A stretch of 27,283 nt of DNA from Rhodospirillales bacterium (GTDB lineage Bacteria; Pseudomonadota; Alphaproteobacteria; Rhodospirillales; JABHCV01). Positions 14,529 to 22,614 of this stretch are shown here, piece by piece (position 1 is the stretch's first letter; every line of letters begins with the position of its first letter). The DNA lies in the NCBI GenBank assembly GCA_016776705.1, contig JADHSW010000008.1, positions 1 through 27,283 of the forward strand, given 5' to 3'. A model generated the notes under the pieces. The model searched no databases. It was given only the letters and a program-made list of their open reading frames with translations, and had not been told where the DNA came from. A program made the position numbers and the translations under genes.

Positions 14529-15266
14529 TTGAACGAGAAAAAAACACGGACTGGCGCGGCCGCCCCTTTATCGGGGCGGCCCGACAGGCTTGACTGGCAT
14601 GGCCGCAGGCTGGGCAAGAAGCTGCGTCCGGGTCAAAAAGAGCTTCTCGAAAAAAGCCTGCCTGATATCCGGGTGACGGCCCAAAATCCCGACCCTCACT
14701 TCCTATCCACCATGCCCAACACCCCAAAGCAGGTCTGGCTTGAAATTGGCTTTGGCGGGGGCGAGCATCTTGCCGTCCAGGCCAGGGCTCACCCCGACAT
14801 CGGATTTATCGGATGCGAACCATTCGTTAACGGCGTCGCCAAATTGATGGGCGCCATTCACGAAAACGAGCTGAAAAACATCCGCATCTGTGATGATGAC
14901 GCCAGACCCTTGCTCGACGCCATGGTCGAAAACTCCATTGATCGCAGCTTTATTTTGTATTCAGACCCGTGGCCGAAAAAACGCCATCATAAACGACGTT
15001 TTATTGTCAAAGAGAACCTGGACCGCCTCGCACGGGTCCTGAAAGACGGCGCCGAACTGTGTTTCGCCAGCGATCATATGGACTTTGTAGAATGGACCTT
15101 GCAGCATCTGCTTGACCATCCGTCTTTCCAATGGCAGGCGCAAACGGCCAGTGATTGGCGCAATCCTCCCAAAGACTGGGTCCCGACCCGTTATGAGGAA
15201 AAGGCGCTGGCACGCGGCGAACGCCCGGCCTACCTGCTTTTCACTCGCCTTCCCCGGGACACATAA
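14529..15266 (+). CDS. trmB: tRNA (guanine-N7-)-methyltransferase TrmB
   Basis: The 245-aa SAM-dependent enzyme makes m7G46 in tRNA variable loops. It carries the Rossmann motif EIGFGGGEHL (residues 72-81) and the TrmB signature SDPWPKKRHHKRR (145-157). The start is constrained: the frame has a TAA at 14523-14525, and the only reasonable start codon before the conserved GRRLGKKLRPGQ is the TTG at 14529, with no clear SD. Translation may be coupled to metK, whose stop is 6 nt before. The first 24 codons include a strong GC-rich inverted repeat, so the N-terminal residues 9-18 are low-complexity and not conserved in the family as I know it. The next start-like codon (ATG near 14712) would delete the conserved N-terminus. 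Confidence 0.93.
   Translation: MNEKKTRTGAAAPLSGRPDRLDWHGRRLGKKLRPGQKELLEKSLPDIRVTAQNPDPHFLSTMPNTPKQVWLEIGFGGGEHLAVQARAHPDIGFIGCEPFVNGVAKLMGAIHENELKNIRICDDDARPLLDAMVENSIDRSFILYSDPWPKKRHHKRRFIVKENLDRLARVLKDGAELCFASDHMDFVEWTLQHLLDHPSFQWQAQTASDWRNPPKDWVPTRYEEKALARGERPAYLLFTRLPRDT
14558..14581 (+). repeat. Perfect GC-rich hairpin inside the start of trmB
   Basis: GGCCGCCCC (14558-14566) and GGGGCGGCC (14573-14581) are perfect 9-bp arms around the loop TTTATC. It lies 36 nt past the metK stop and 27 nt past the trmB TTG. No U-tract follows, so it is not a standard intrinsic terminator, but it could pause ribosomes or polymerase and lower trmB expression relative to metK. Confidence 0.7.
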
Positions 15267-15280
15267 GAGCCAGAAAACCC

Positions 15281-15310
15281 TTGTGTTTTAATTGTCATCG
15301 GGTGTATATC
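15281..15310 (+). promoter_or_regulatory. Candidate promoter of the rimP-nusA operon leader
   Basis: TTGTGT (15281-15286), an 18-bp spacer and TATATC (15305-15310) lie just after trmB. A start near 15316 would give a leader of about 165 nt before rimP, with a TAA-GAGA/TCTC-TTA stem (15326-15346) ahead of the terminator. This is a weak sequence-only call. Confidence 0.35.
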
Positions 15311-15372
15311 TTCGCCTCGATTACGTAAGAGATAAGTGTCTCGTTAGGTTCGGCATTGATCGAAATTGATGG

Positions 15373-15396
15373 GGTGGGCCTTGGGGCCCGCCTTTT
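15373..15396 (+). terminator. Intrinsic terminator upstream of rimP
   Basis: GGTGGGCC (15373-15380) pairs with GGCCCGCC (15385-15392) over a TTGG loop, followed by TTTTGTATTT. It either ends the metK-trmB transcript or acts as an attenuator in the rimP-nusA leader. Its CCTTGGGG (15379-15386) is complementary to CCCCAAGG at the rimP SD. Confidence 0.8.
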
Positions 15397-15408
15397 GTAT
15401 TTGTGGTA

Positions 15409-15456
15409 CGGGTTATTTAGTGCAACCCGCGTTCGATTGAACGCAGTTTGATCTAG
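15409..15456 (+). promoter_or_regulatory. rimP leader: two tandem hairpins and a GTTTGATCTAG motif
   Basis: The first hairpin is CGGGTT/AACCCG (15409-15414, 15424-15429), and the second is GCGTTC/GAACGC with a GATT loop (15429-15444). The motif GCAGTTTGATCTAG (15443-15456) follows directly and ends 5 nt before the rimP SD AAGGTGAGG (15462-15470). Near-identical copies of the motif lie before rpsO and, inverted, in the pnp leader. Confidence 0.6.
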
Positions 15457-15479
15457 ACCCCAAGGTGAGGCTTGATCGC

Positions 15480-15971
15480 ATGGAATTTATCCATCGTATC
15501 GAGAAGATGATCTTGCCGACCGTCGAAGCCCTGGGTTTCAGACTGGTCCAGATTCTCTTCACCGGCGGTCGCAATCCACGCCTTCAGATCATGGCCGAAC
15601 ACGCCGAGACAGGCAGAATGAGTGTCGATGACTGCGCAACAATAAGCCGCGCTGTTTCGGCGGTTCTGGATGTTGAAGACCCGGTGGCGGGAAATTACGC
15701 CCTGGAGATTTCTTCACCCGGCATCGACCGGCCACTTGTCAGGCTCGAGGACTTTGAAAGGTTCGTCGGATTTGACGCAAAGATTGAAACCAGCCGGGCG
15801 ATTGACGGGCGCAAGCGCTTCAAGGGTCGGCTGGCGGAGGTAAAGCAAGGGAATGTCAGGATCGAGACCAAAGATCAGGCTATCGATCTGGCGTTCCAGG
15901 ATATAGACAAAGCCAAACTGCTGCTGAGCGATGAATTGATCGCGGCATCCGAAGGACAGCGAAAACAATGA
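15480..15971 (+). CDS. rimP: Ribosome maturation factor RimP
   Basis: The 163-aa cytosolic protein assists 30S assembly. It has the RimP_N domain (about 5-85, with LPTVEALGFRLVQI and LDVEDPVAGNYALEISSPGIDRPL) and an SH3-like C-terminal domain (about 88-155). The ATG at 15480 is preferred over the in-frame GTG at 15465: the SD AAGGTGAGG (15462-15470) is correctly placed for it, and the protein then begins like other RimP proteins. Its stop overlaps nusA by 4 bp (ATGA). As first gene of rimP-nusA-ylxR-infB-rbfA-truB, it follows a leader with a terminator and hairpins, so the whole operon may be under attenuation. Confidence 0.95.
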   Translation: MEFIHRIEKMILPTVEALGFRLVQILFTGGRNPRLQIMAEHAETGRMSVDDCATISRAVSAVLDVEDPVAGNYALEISSPGIDRPLVRLEDFERFVGFDAKIETSRAIDGRKRFKGRLAEVKQGNVRIETKDQAIDLAFQDIDKAKLLLSDELIAASEGQRKQ

Positions 15972-17554
15972 GTGAAACGATGAGCGAAACCGATGCAGTA
16001 CACGCCCGCCCGGAACTTCTGCAAGTTGCCGAAACCGTCGCGCGTGACAAGGGTATTGAACAGGACGAAGTCCTTGAGGCAATGGAACAGGCTATTCAGA
16101 AGGCCGGCCGGTCTAAATACGGGCACGAACATGACATCCGCGCCACCATTGACCGCAAGTCCGGTGAAATCACTCTGGCCCGTTACATCGAGGTCGCTGA
16201 AGAAATAGAAAACGAAACCACCCAGACGACGCTGGACCAGGCCCGCAAAACCAAGGCTGACGCCGAACTGGGCGAATTCCTTATTGATCCCCTGCCGCCC
16301 ATCGATTTCGGTCGCATCGCAGCGCAGACCGCCAAACAGGTTATCGTGCAAAAAGTCCGCGACGCAGAACGCAAACGCCAGTATGCAGAATACAAAGACC
16401 GTACCGGCGAAGTCGTCAACGGCCTGGTCAAGCGTGTAGAATTCGGCAACATCATCGTCGATCTGGGCCGCGCCGAAGCCTTGCTGCGTCGCGACGAGGC
16501 CATTCCGCGCGAGCACTTTAACAATGGCGACCGCATTCGCGCCTACATTGTTGATGTGCGCGAAGAACTACGGGGACCACAGATTTTCCTGTCGCGCACC
16601 CATCCGCAATTCATGGCCGCCCTGTTCAGCCAGGAGGTACCTGAAATTTACGACGGCATTATCGAAATCAAGTCCGTCGCCCGCGATCCAGGCTCCCGCG
16701 CCAAAATCGCTGTGTTATCCAACGATTCCAGCATTGACCCGGTCGGTCCGTGTATTGGTATGCGTGGTTCGCGCGTTCAAGCGGTCGTCGGTGAATTGCA
16801 GGGTGAAAAAATTGACATTATCCAGTGGTCCATGGACCCGGCGACCTTCATCGTTAACGCCCTCGCGCCTGCCGAAGTCGCCAAGGTCGTTCTCGACGAG
16901 GAAAACAACAAGATCGAGGTCGTCGTTCCCGACGAGCAACTCTCCCTTGCAATTGGACGGCGCGGCCAGAACGTTCGTCTGGCTTCTCAGCTTTCTGGAT
17001 GGGATATCGATATCCTGACGGAAGCCGAGGAATCCGACCGCCGTCAGCAGGAATTCATCAGCCGCTCACAAATGTTTGTCGATGCCCTTGATGTAGATGA
17101 GGTCATTGCCCATTTGCTGGTGACGGAAGGCTTCTCATCGATTGAGCAAGTCGCCTTCGTCCCCGTCGATGATCTGGTTGATATCGAAGGCTTTGATGAA
17201 GATGTCGCCGATGAACTGCGCGAACGGGCTCGTAATTATCTTGAGCAGCGTGACCAGGAACTGGCGCAACGTCGAACCGAATTGGGTGTCAGCGATGAAA
17301 TCGCAGCCCTTGAAGGCATCACCCCCTCTATCATGGTCGCGATTGGTGAAGGGGGCGTCAAAACTCTCGACGATCTGGCCGATCTGGCCGGTGACGAACT
17401 GCTGGAAATGCTTCCCGCCAATGTCATCATGACCCAGACCCAGGCCAATGACATCATCATGGCCGCCCGCGCCCACTGGTTCCCGGACGAAGAAACACCG
17501 GCGACCGACGAAACTGAAGATGCTGTTGAAGAAGATGAAGAGGCGAAGGAATAG
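15968..17554 (+). CDS. nusA: Transcription termination/antitermination factor NusA
   Basis: The 528-aa RNA-polymerase-associated factor has the NusA N-terminal domain (about 12-140), an S1 domain (145-209), KH1 with GMRGSRV (264-270), and KH2 with GRRGQNV (330-336). Two C-terminal helix-hairpin-helix acidic repeats follow (about 365-500), and then a strongly acidic tail (507-528). It modulates pausing, hairpin termination and boxA-dependent antitermination in the cytosol. The ATG at 15968 overlaps the rimP stop; a second ATG four codons on (15980) is possible. NusA control of its own operon leader is known in E. coli; the terminator at 15373-15396 offers a target for the same here (inference). 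Confidence 0.98.
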   Translation: MSETMSETDAVHARPELLQVAETVARDKGIEQDEVLEAMEQAIQKAGRSKYGHEHDIRATIDRKSGEITLARYIEVAEEIENETTQTTLDQARKTKADAELGEFLIDPLPPIDFGRIAAQTAKQVIVQKVRDAERKRQYAEYKDRTGEVVNGLVKRVEFGNIIVDLGRAEALLRRDEAIPREHFNNGDRIRAYIVDVREELRGPQIFLSRTHPQFMAALFSQEVPEIYDGIIEIKSVARDPGSRAKIAVLSNDSSIDPVGPCIGMRGSRVQAVVGELQGEKIDIIQWSMDPATFIVNALAPAEVAKVVLDEENNKIEVVVPDEQLSLAIGRRGQNVRLASQLSGWDIDILTEAEESDRRQQEFISRSQMFVDALDVDEVIAHLLVTEGFSSIEQVAFVPVDDLVDIEGFDEDVADELRERARNYLEQRDQELAQRRTELGVSDEIAALEGITPSIMVAIGEGGVKTLDDLADLAGDELLEMLPANVIMTQTQANDIIMAARAHWFPDEETPATDETEDAVEEDEEAKE

Positions 17555-17571
17555 ATAAGACGGGCAAAAAA

Positions 17572-18198
17572 ATGGCTGGGCAGGCTCATCCTCGAAAAAA
17601 AAAGAAAGAGGATCAGCCACTCAGACGCTGCATTGTTAGCAGTGAGGAGTTGCCCAAGGACAAGATGATTCGTTTCGTTGTCGGCCCCGACCATCAGGTC
17701 GTTGCCGATATCGAGGCCCGGCTACCGGGCAGGGGTTTTTGGTTGAGCGCCCGCCGGGATGTGATAAATACAGCGTGCGACAAAAATCGCTTTGCCAAGG
17801 CGGCGCGCGCAAAAATCAAGGTTCCCTCCGATCTGGCTGATCGGGTGGAGGGTTTATTGGCCCGCAGATGCCTTGATCTTATCGGATTAGCCCGCCGTGC
17901 CGGACAGGCGGTGTCAGGTTTCGAAAAAGTCGAAACCTGGTTAAAATCCGGTAAACCCGCTGGTGTGCTGCTGGCGGCGGTTGATGGAGCCGAAGATGGT
18001 CGGGCGAAAGTTCGATCATGGGCCGGGAAATCCCCGGTCATCGTCGCCCTTACTGGTGACGAGTTGGGTCAGGCGTTTGCCCGTGAACGTGCGGTCCATG
18101 TGGTCCTGGCGCCCGGGCAATTGGCTAACAAGCTGCTGGTGAACGCCGGACGGCTTGAAGGCTTGAGAAATATCGGGGTTTCATCCCCACAAGACTGA
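17572..18198 (+). CDS. ylxR: YlxR (DUF448) - L7Ae/YlxQ-like fusion RNA-binding protein
   Basis: This 208-aa protein fuses two small RNA-binding domains found as separate genes (ylxR, ylxQ) in the nusA-infB operon of Firmicutes. Residues 15-90 are DUF448/YlxR (RRCIVSSEELPKDKMIRFVVGPD then LPGRGFWLS). Residues 97-200 are an L7Ae/L30e-like domain (LIGLARRAGQAVSGFEKV...). The N-terminus is very basic (HPRKKKKED). YlxR-type proteins have been linked to RNase P and to transcription regulation in Bacillus; the role in alphaproteobacteria is unclear. It sits 17 bp after nusA and 44 bp before infB. The fusion is the normal form in this class. Confidence 0.9.
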   Translation: MAGQAHPRKKKKEDQPLRRCIVSSEELPKDKMIRFVVGPDHQVVADIEARLPGRGFWLSARRDVINTACDKNRFAKAARAKIKVPSDLADRVEGLLARRCLDLIGLARRAGQAVSGFEKVETWLKSGKPAGVLLAAVDGAEDGRAKVRSWAGKSPVIVALTGDELGQAFARERAVHVVLAPGQLANKLLVNAGRLEGLRNIGVSSPQD

Positions 18199-18242
18199 TT
18201 TATTGGCTGCCCGTATCGGGTGGAAAAGTGAACGGAATACTG

Positions 18243-20813
18243 ATGAGCGAGACCAAAGACACCGACAAGAAAAAGAAGCCACTGGGACTGTCACGTCCCG
18301 GCACGCTGGAGCTGAACAAGACCATTGAATCCGGTCAGGTTCGCCAGAGCTTCTCCCATGGCCGCTCGAAAATGGTTCAGGTTGAGGTGCGCAAAAAGCG
18401 CACCTACACACAGAACGACGCCGGGCGCATGTCCGAGGTGAAGGAAGAACATGACGTCTTCCAGGAACCTAAGGAAGAAGTCGCCAAGGTGATCGAGGAG
18501 GTGACTGTCGTTGCCCCTGCGAACGCCGGAAGCACTCTCACCAGCGAAGAAAAAGCTTCACGTGCGCGCGCACTGCAAGATGCCAGGGAAGCCAGCGAAA
18601 GGGCGGCCGAAGAAGCGCGTAACGCCCCACCGCCGCCGCCAGAGCCGGAACCTGAACCTGAACCGGAACTGGAACCCGAGCAGGCCCCTGAAGTTGACGC
18701 CAAAGCTGAAGCCGAGACGGCACGCAGGGCGAAAGAATACGAAGAGATCGCGAAGCAGGAGCAGGCCGCCCGGGCATCTGCCGCCGCTCAAAAACTTGAA
18801 GCTGCACAAAGCGGTGAAGGCGAGGTGGTCAAGTCCCGTATCAAACCGGTCATGCCCCGCGAGGAAGACCCCAAACGCCCAACTCCCAAACACCGCGGCG
18901 ACAAACGCCGTCGTTCCGGCAAATTGACCATCGCCGAAGCCCTGGGTGACGGTGAAGAGCGCACGCGATCTCTTGCATCGGTCAAACGCGCCCGTGAAAA
19001 AGAAAAACAAAAACAAAAGATGGTCTTCTCGGAAGGCAAAAAGATCATCCGCGATGTTGTTGTGCCTGAAACAATTACCGTTCAGGAATTGGCCAACCGT
19101 ATGGCCGAACGGGCGACTGACGTCATCAAGGCCCTGATGAAAATGGATGTCATGGCGTCGATCAATCAGTCGATTGATGCGGATACAGCGGAGTTGGTGG
19201 TCAGCGAATTCGGCCACAACCTGAAACGCGTTAGCGACTCCGACGTTGAAATCGGCCTTATTGGAACCGATGACGACCTGGATGAGCACATGGAAACCCG
19301 CGCCCCGGTGGTCACTGTCATGGGCCACGTCGATCACGGCAAGACATCGCTTCTTGATGCGCTTCGTGAAACCGATGTTGCCGGGCGTGAGGCCGGCGGC
19401 ATTACCCAGCATATCGGCGCCTATCAGGTAACCATGGAAAGCGGCGACAAAATCACCTTTGTCGACACCCCGGGTCACGCCGCCTTTACCGACATGCGCG
19501 CCCGTGGCGCCAGGGTTACGGATATCGTTATTCTGGTTGTCGCCGCCGATGATGGCATTATGCCACAGACAGTCGAGGCGATCTCTCACGCCAAGGCAGC
19601 TGACGTGCCGATTATCGTCGCCATCAACAAAATGGATGTTTCCAACGCCGACGCCAACCGCGTCCGCCAGGAACTTTTGCAGCACGATCTGGTCGTCGAG
19701 GAAATGGGTGGTGATGTTATCACCGTTGAAGTTTCCGCCAAGGAGAAGACCAACCTGGACAAGCTCGAGGAAATGATCGTCCTGCAAGCCGAACTGCTCG
19801 ACCTGAAAGCCAACCCGGACCGCCAGGCTGAAGGCGTCGTCATTGAATCGAAGATGGAACGGGGCCGTGGCTCTGTTGCCACCATTCTGGTTCAACGTGG
19901 CACGCTCAGAACCGGCGATATTATTGTTGCCGGTGGCGAGTGGGGACGCGTACGCGCCCTGGTCGATGCTCACGGCAAACACATTAAGGAAGCGGGTCCG
20001 GCCATGCCAATCGAGGTTTTGGGCCTTAACGGTTCGCCCGATGCCGGTGATGAAGTTTCCGTAGTCGACAACGAGTCCCGCGCCCGCGAAGTGACGGAAT
20101 TCCGCCAGCGTCGCGACAAGGATGCCCGCCATGTCGCCGGTGCCCGTGGCACCCTGGAGGAAATGTTTGAAAAAATTGGTCAGGGTCAGGTGCAAACCCT
20201 GCCTGTTGTCCTAAAAGCCGATGCTCATGGTTCCGTCGAGGCCATTACCTCTGCCCTTGATAAAATGGCGACGGATGAGGTCAAGGTGCATATTTTGCAT
20301 TCCGGCGTTGGCGGCATCAACGAATCCGACGTCACCCTGGCGCAGGCCAGCGGCGGCTTTGTGATCGGCTTCAACGTACGCGCCAACCCCCAGGCCCGGG
20401 ATATGGCCAAGCACGAAGGTGTCGATATTCGTTATTATTCGATCATCTACACCGTTATCGAAGAATTGCGTCAGGCCTTGTCAGGCATGCTGGCACCAAC
20501 CATGCGCGAGCATCTTCTTGGATACGCCAATATTCTCGAAGTCTTCAACGTGTCGAAAGTTGGTAAAATTGCCGGTTGCATGGTCACCGAAGGCCAGGTC
20601 AAGCGTGGCTCGTCTGTGCGCCTGTTGCGCGACGACGTGGTTATCCACGAAGGAGAACTCTCACAGCTCAAACGCTTCAAGGATGACGTTAAAGAGGTCA
20701 AGGAAGGCAACGAATGCGGTATGGCCTTTACCAATTACCAAGACCTTAAGACTGGCGACAGAATCGAATGTTTCGATATTGAGGAGGTTGCCCGCGAACT
20801 TGAAGTGTCATAA
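18243..20813 (+). CDS. infB: Translation initiation factor IF-2
   Basis: The 856-aa GTPase delivers fMet-tRNA to the 30S subunit. It has an N-terminal IF2-associated region (LSRPGTLELNKTIESGQVRQ), a long charged and Pro-Glu-rich linker (about 90-250), the IF2_N domain (about 275-325), and the G domain. G-domain motifs are GHVDHGKT (361-368), DTPGH (408-412) and NKMD (462-465). Domains II, III and IV run to the end. The start is taken as the ATG at 18243 (AACGGA at 18230-18235). An in-frame GTG at 18228 would add five residues, and more than one start is known for infB in other bacteria. It is the fourth gene of the rimP operon, and rbfA follows by 33 bp. Confidence 0.97.
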   Translation: MSETKDTDKKKKPLGLSRPGTLELNKTIESGQVRQSFSHGRSKMVQVEVRKKRTYTQNDAGRMSEVKEEHDVFQEPKEEVAKVIEEVTVVAPANAGSTLTSEEKASRARALQDAREASERAAEEARNAPPPPPEPEPEPEPELEPEQAPEVDAKAEAETARRAKEYEEIAKQEQAARASAAAQKLEAAQSGEGEVVKSRIKPVMPREEDPKRPTPKHRGDKRRRSGKLTIAEALGDGEERTRSLASVKRAREKEKQKQKMVFSEGKKIIRDVVVPETITVQELANRMAERATDVIKALMKMDVMASINQSIDADTAELVVSEFGHNLKRVSDSDVEIGLIGTDDDLDEHMETRAPVVTVMGHVDHGKTSLLDALRETDVAGREAGGITQHIGAYQVTMESGDKITFVDTPGHAAFTDMRARGARVTDIVILVVAADDGIMPQTVEAISHAKAADVPIIVAINKMDVSNADANRVRQELLQHDLVVEEMGGDVITVEVSAKEKTNLDKLEEMIVLQAELLDLKANPDRQAEGVVIESKMERGRGSVATILVQRGTLRTGDIIVAGGEWGRVRALVDAHGKHIKEAGPAMPIEVLGLNGSPDAGDEVSVVDNESRAREVTEFRQRRDKDARHVAGARGTLEEMFEKIGQGQVQTLPVVLKADAHGSVEAITSALDKMATDEVKVHILHSGVGGINESDVTLAQASGGFVIGFNVRANPQARDMAKHEGVDIRYYSIIYTVIEELRQALSGMLAPTMREHLLGYANILEVFNVSKVGKIAGCMVTEGQVKRGSSVRLLRDDVVIHEGELSQLKRFKDDVKEVKEGNECGMAFTNYQDLKTGDRIECFDIEEVARELEVS
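18630..18690 (+). repeat. Pro-Glu low-complexity repeat within infB
   Basis: Alternating CCN-GAR codons encode a PEPEPEP-type stretch (about residues 130-148 of IF2), preceded by five prolines. It is an extended linker in the N-terminal region; length variation between strains would be expected by repeat slippage. Confidence 0.8.
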
Positions 20814-20846
20814 GCGATACAAGTTCCCGGCATACCAGCAGACGCC

Positions 20847-21254
20847 ATGAACAAGCGAAATGATCGTGCGCCATCCCAGCGCCAACTTCGTGTCGGCGAA
20901 GAAATTCGCCATGCCCTTGCCCATATTCTGGAGCGCGGCGAGATACACGACCCGGAACTGGCCGGAAAACCCATCACCGTGACCGAAGTTCGCATTAGCC
21001 CGGACCTTAGGAACGCGACGGCCTTCGTTATTCCCCTGGGCGGGGTTGGCGAAACGAAAGATATCGTTGAATCCTTAAACCGCATCAAACCTTTCTTGCG
21101 GCACCGGGTTTCCCAGGCCGTACACCTGAGAAGCGCACCCAATCTTTCGTTTGTTGGCGACACTTCCTTTGACGAAGCTGGCCACATCAACGATTTGCTG
21201 CATTCCCCCGAAGTTGCCCGTGATCTGAAAAAAAGCGATGACGATGGGGCGTAA
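20847..21254 (+). CDS. rbfA: 30S ribosome-binding factor RbfA
   Basis: The 135-aa KH-like RNA-binding protein helps mature the 5' end of 16S rRNA and the 30S head region. Family features are RQLRVGEEIRHALAHIL at the N-terminus, ITVTEVRISPDLRNATAFV in the core strands, and RHRVSQAVHLRSAPNLSFVGD towards the end. The length is typical. It lies 33 bp after infB, and its last 17 bp overlap truB, so the infB-rbfA-truB order is complete and the genes are probably translationally coupled. Confidence 0.96.
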   Translation: MNKRNDRAPSQRQLRVGEEIRHALAHILERGEIHDPELAGKPITVTEVRISPDLRNATAFVIPLGGVGETKDIVESLNRIKPFLRHRVSQAVHLRSAPNLSFVGDTSFDEAGHINDLLHSPEVARDLKKSDDDGA

Positions 21255-22170
21255 CCGCAAGGGCAACCCCGTTCATGGCTGGTTGATTGTCGACAAACCC
21301 CTGGGTATCTCATCAAGCGCCGTCGTCGGCAGGGTCAGGCGATTGTTCAACGCCACCAAAGCCGGACACGGTGGAACCCTTGATCCCATGGCCAGCGGCA
21401 TCCTGCCCATCGCCTTTGGCGAGGCAACGAAAACCGTTTCCTATGTCATGGATGGCATCAAGGTCTACCAGTTCAGCGTTCGTTGGGGCGAAGGCCGCAC
21501 CACCGATGACGCTGAAGGCGAGGTCAACCAGACAAGCGACATTCGTCCCGACGAGAAAACCATCAATATTGCGCTGGCAAAGTTTATTGGCGACATCGAG
21601 CAAGTGCCGCCGATCTATTCAGCGATCAAGGTCGCAGGCAGGCGTGCTTACGATCTGGCCCGCAATGATGTGGCCGTCGAATTGCAGCCCAGAACCATCT
21701 ATATTGAGCGTTTCGAGCTAATCGATATGCCTGATCCGGACCATGCGATCTTCGAGGTTGTCGCCGGTAAAGGCTCCTATATGCGGGGCTTGGCGCGTGA
21801 TCTGGCCCTTGAACTCGGAACCTGTGGACACATTTCGGCATTAAGACGCCTGAAAGTGGGTCCTTTTGACGAAAAAGCGGCGATTTCCCTGGATAAGTTA
21901 GAGTCTCTGGGGCATAGTGCGCCGCTCGCGGAACAGCTTCTTGCTGTTGAGACCGCGCTGGACGACATCCCGGCGCTGGCCCTGACAGAAGAAGAGGCCC
22001 GCAACCTGCAACATGGAAGAAGCATTTCTATCCTTCCTGTTGCAAACCGGTCTTCCTTAAAAAAAGTTGATCCTGACGCTGTCTATTGCGCCATGTCTGC
22101 TGGAAAACTGGTTGCTTTAACCAAAGTCGTCGGAGGTGAAATTCGCCCCCTGCGCGTTTTGAACATGTAA
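21238..22170 (+). CDS. truB: tRNA pseudouridine(55) synthase TruB
   Basis: The 310-aa enzyme makes pseudouridine 55 in the T-arm of tRNAs. The catalytic aspartate is Asp49 in KAGHGGTLDPMASGILP, and later blocks (IYSAIKVAGRRAYDLAR, GSYMRGLARDLALELG) match TruB. A C-terminal PUA-like region follows. The start is the ATG at 21238, which overlaps rbfA by 17 bp; a second ATG two codons on (21244) is equally possible. It is the last gene of the rimP operon; a short hairpin (AGAGCA/TGCTCT) starts 3 bp after its stop. Confidence 0.96.
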   Translation: MTMGRNRKGNPVHGWLIVDKPLGISSSAVVGRVRRLFNATKAGHGGTLDPMASGILPIAFGEATKTVSYVMDGIKVYQFSVRWGEGRTTDDAEGEVNQTSDIRPDEKTINIALAKFIGDIEQVPPIYSAIKVAGRRAYDLARNDVAVELQPRTIYIERFELIDMPDPDHAIFEVVAGKGSYMRGLARDLALELGTCGHISALRRLKVGPFDEKAAISLDKLESLGHSAPLAEQLLAVETALDDIPALALTEEEARNLQHGRSISILPVANRSSLKKVDPDAVYCAMSAGKLVALTKVVGGEIRPLRVLNM

Positions 22171-22172
22171 CC

Positions 22173-22187
22173 AGAGCAACCTGCTCT
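22173..22187 (+). terminator. Short hairpin after truB, overlapping a long-range repeat
   Basis: AGAGCA/TGCTCT with an ACC loop lies 3 bp past the truB stop, followed by AACATTTTG. It may be a weak terminator. Its first 12 nt (22173-22184, AGAGCAACCTGC) are perfectly complementary to 22705-22716 in the pnp leader. The TGCTCTAACA at 22182-22191 also resembles rrn boxA. Confidence 0.5.
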
Positions 22188-22200
22188 AACATTTTGAACC

Positions 22201-22248
22201 GATCATAATTGCTGCCTTTTATACAGCTGTTTGATCTAGGAAACGGAG
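22201..22248 (+). promoter_or_regulatory. rpsO leader: stem-loop, GTTTGATCTAG motif and SD
   Basis: GATCA (22201-22205) can pair with TGATC (22232-22236), enclosing GCTG/CAGC (22211-22214, 22224-22227). The motif GCTGTTTGATCTAG is at 22226-22239, and the SD AACGGAG is at 22242-22248, 6 nt before the rpsO ATG. S15 often represses its own translation through a leader structure; this could be that element. Confidence 0.5.
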
Positions 22249-22254
22249 TATACG

Positions 22255-22524
22255 ATGTCGATTACCACCGAAAGAAAGACGGAACTCTTAAAAGAGTACG
22301 CAACGAACGAAGGCGACACCGGCTCGCCTGAAGTACAGGTCGCTATCCTTTCTGAAAGGATCAACAACCTGACCGACCACCTGAAAACCCACAAAAAGGA
22401 TCACCACTCCCGTCGCGGACTGCTGATGATGGTTGGACAACGCCGGCGCTTGCTGGATTACCTGAAGGGCAAGAAAGAAGCTCGTTATCAGGATCTGATC
22501 AAGCGCCTGGGGCTACGCCGATAG
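22255..22524 (+). CDS. rpsO: 30S ribosomal protein S15
   Basis: The 89-aa four-helix protein binds the central domain of 16S rRNA early in 30S assembly. The sequence is a full-length, standard S15 (EGDTGSPEVQVAILSERI, then HLKTHKKDHHSRRGLLMMVGQRRRLLDYL, ending LIKRLGLRR). The start follows a good SD (AACGGAG). It lies between the truB hairpin and the structured pnp leader; rpsO-pnp is a conserved pair in bacteria. S15 autoregulation by binding its leader is known in several lineages; the dyad at 22201-22236 is a candidate site here. Confidence 0.98.
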   Translation: MSITTERKTELLKEYATNEGDTGSPEVQVAILSERINNLTDHLKTHKKDHHSRRGLLMMVGQRRRLLDYLKGKKEARYQDLIKRLGLRR

Positions 22525-22549
22525 GCCTAATCCCTGGGGCCACGCCCCG

Positions 22550-22583
22550 CCTGCGCGGCTTTATTTGCAGCAGGGTGTTTTTT
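22550..22583 (+). terminator. Candidate terminator after rpsO
   Basis: CCTGC (22550-22554) pairs with GCAGG (22570-22574), with GC/GC inside, followed by GTG and a TTTTTT tract (22578-22583). A second small stem, GGGGC/GCCCC (22536-22548), precedes it. The stem is modest, so partial readthrough into pnp is expected, as for the equivalent E. coli site. Confidence 0.5.
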
Positions 22584-22614
22584 ATCAATCCGGATGAAAT
22601 GGTCCCGAACTATA

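Noticed and set aside
15427..15446. GTTCGATT resembling a tRNA T-loop in the rimP leader
   Set aside because: No acceptor, D-arm or anticodon stem can be drawn around it; it is the loop region of a simple 6-bp hairpin.
18558..20195. Long open frame (545 codons) on the minus strand across infB
   Set aside because: It is antisense to the well-conserved IF2 gene, its translation has no recognisable domain, and it reflects the GC-biased codon use of infB.
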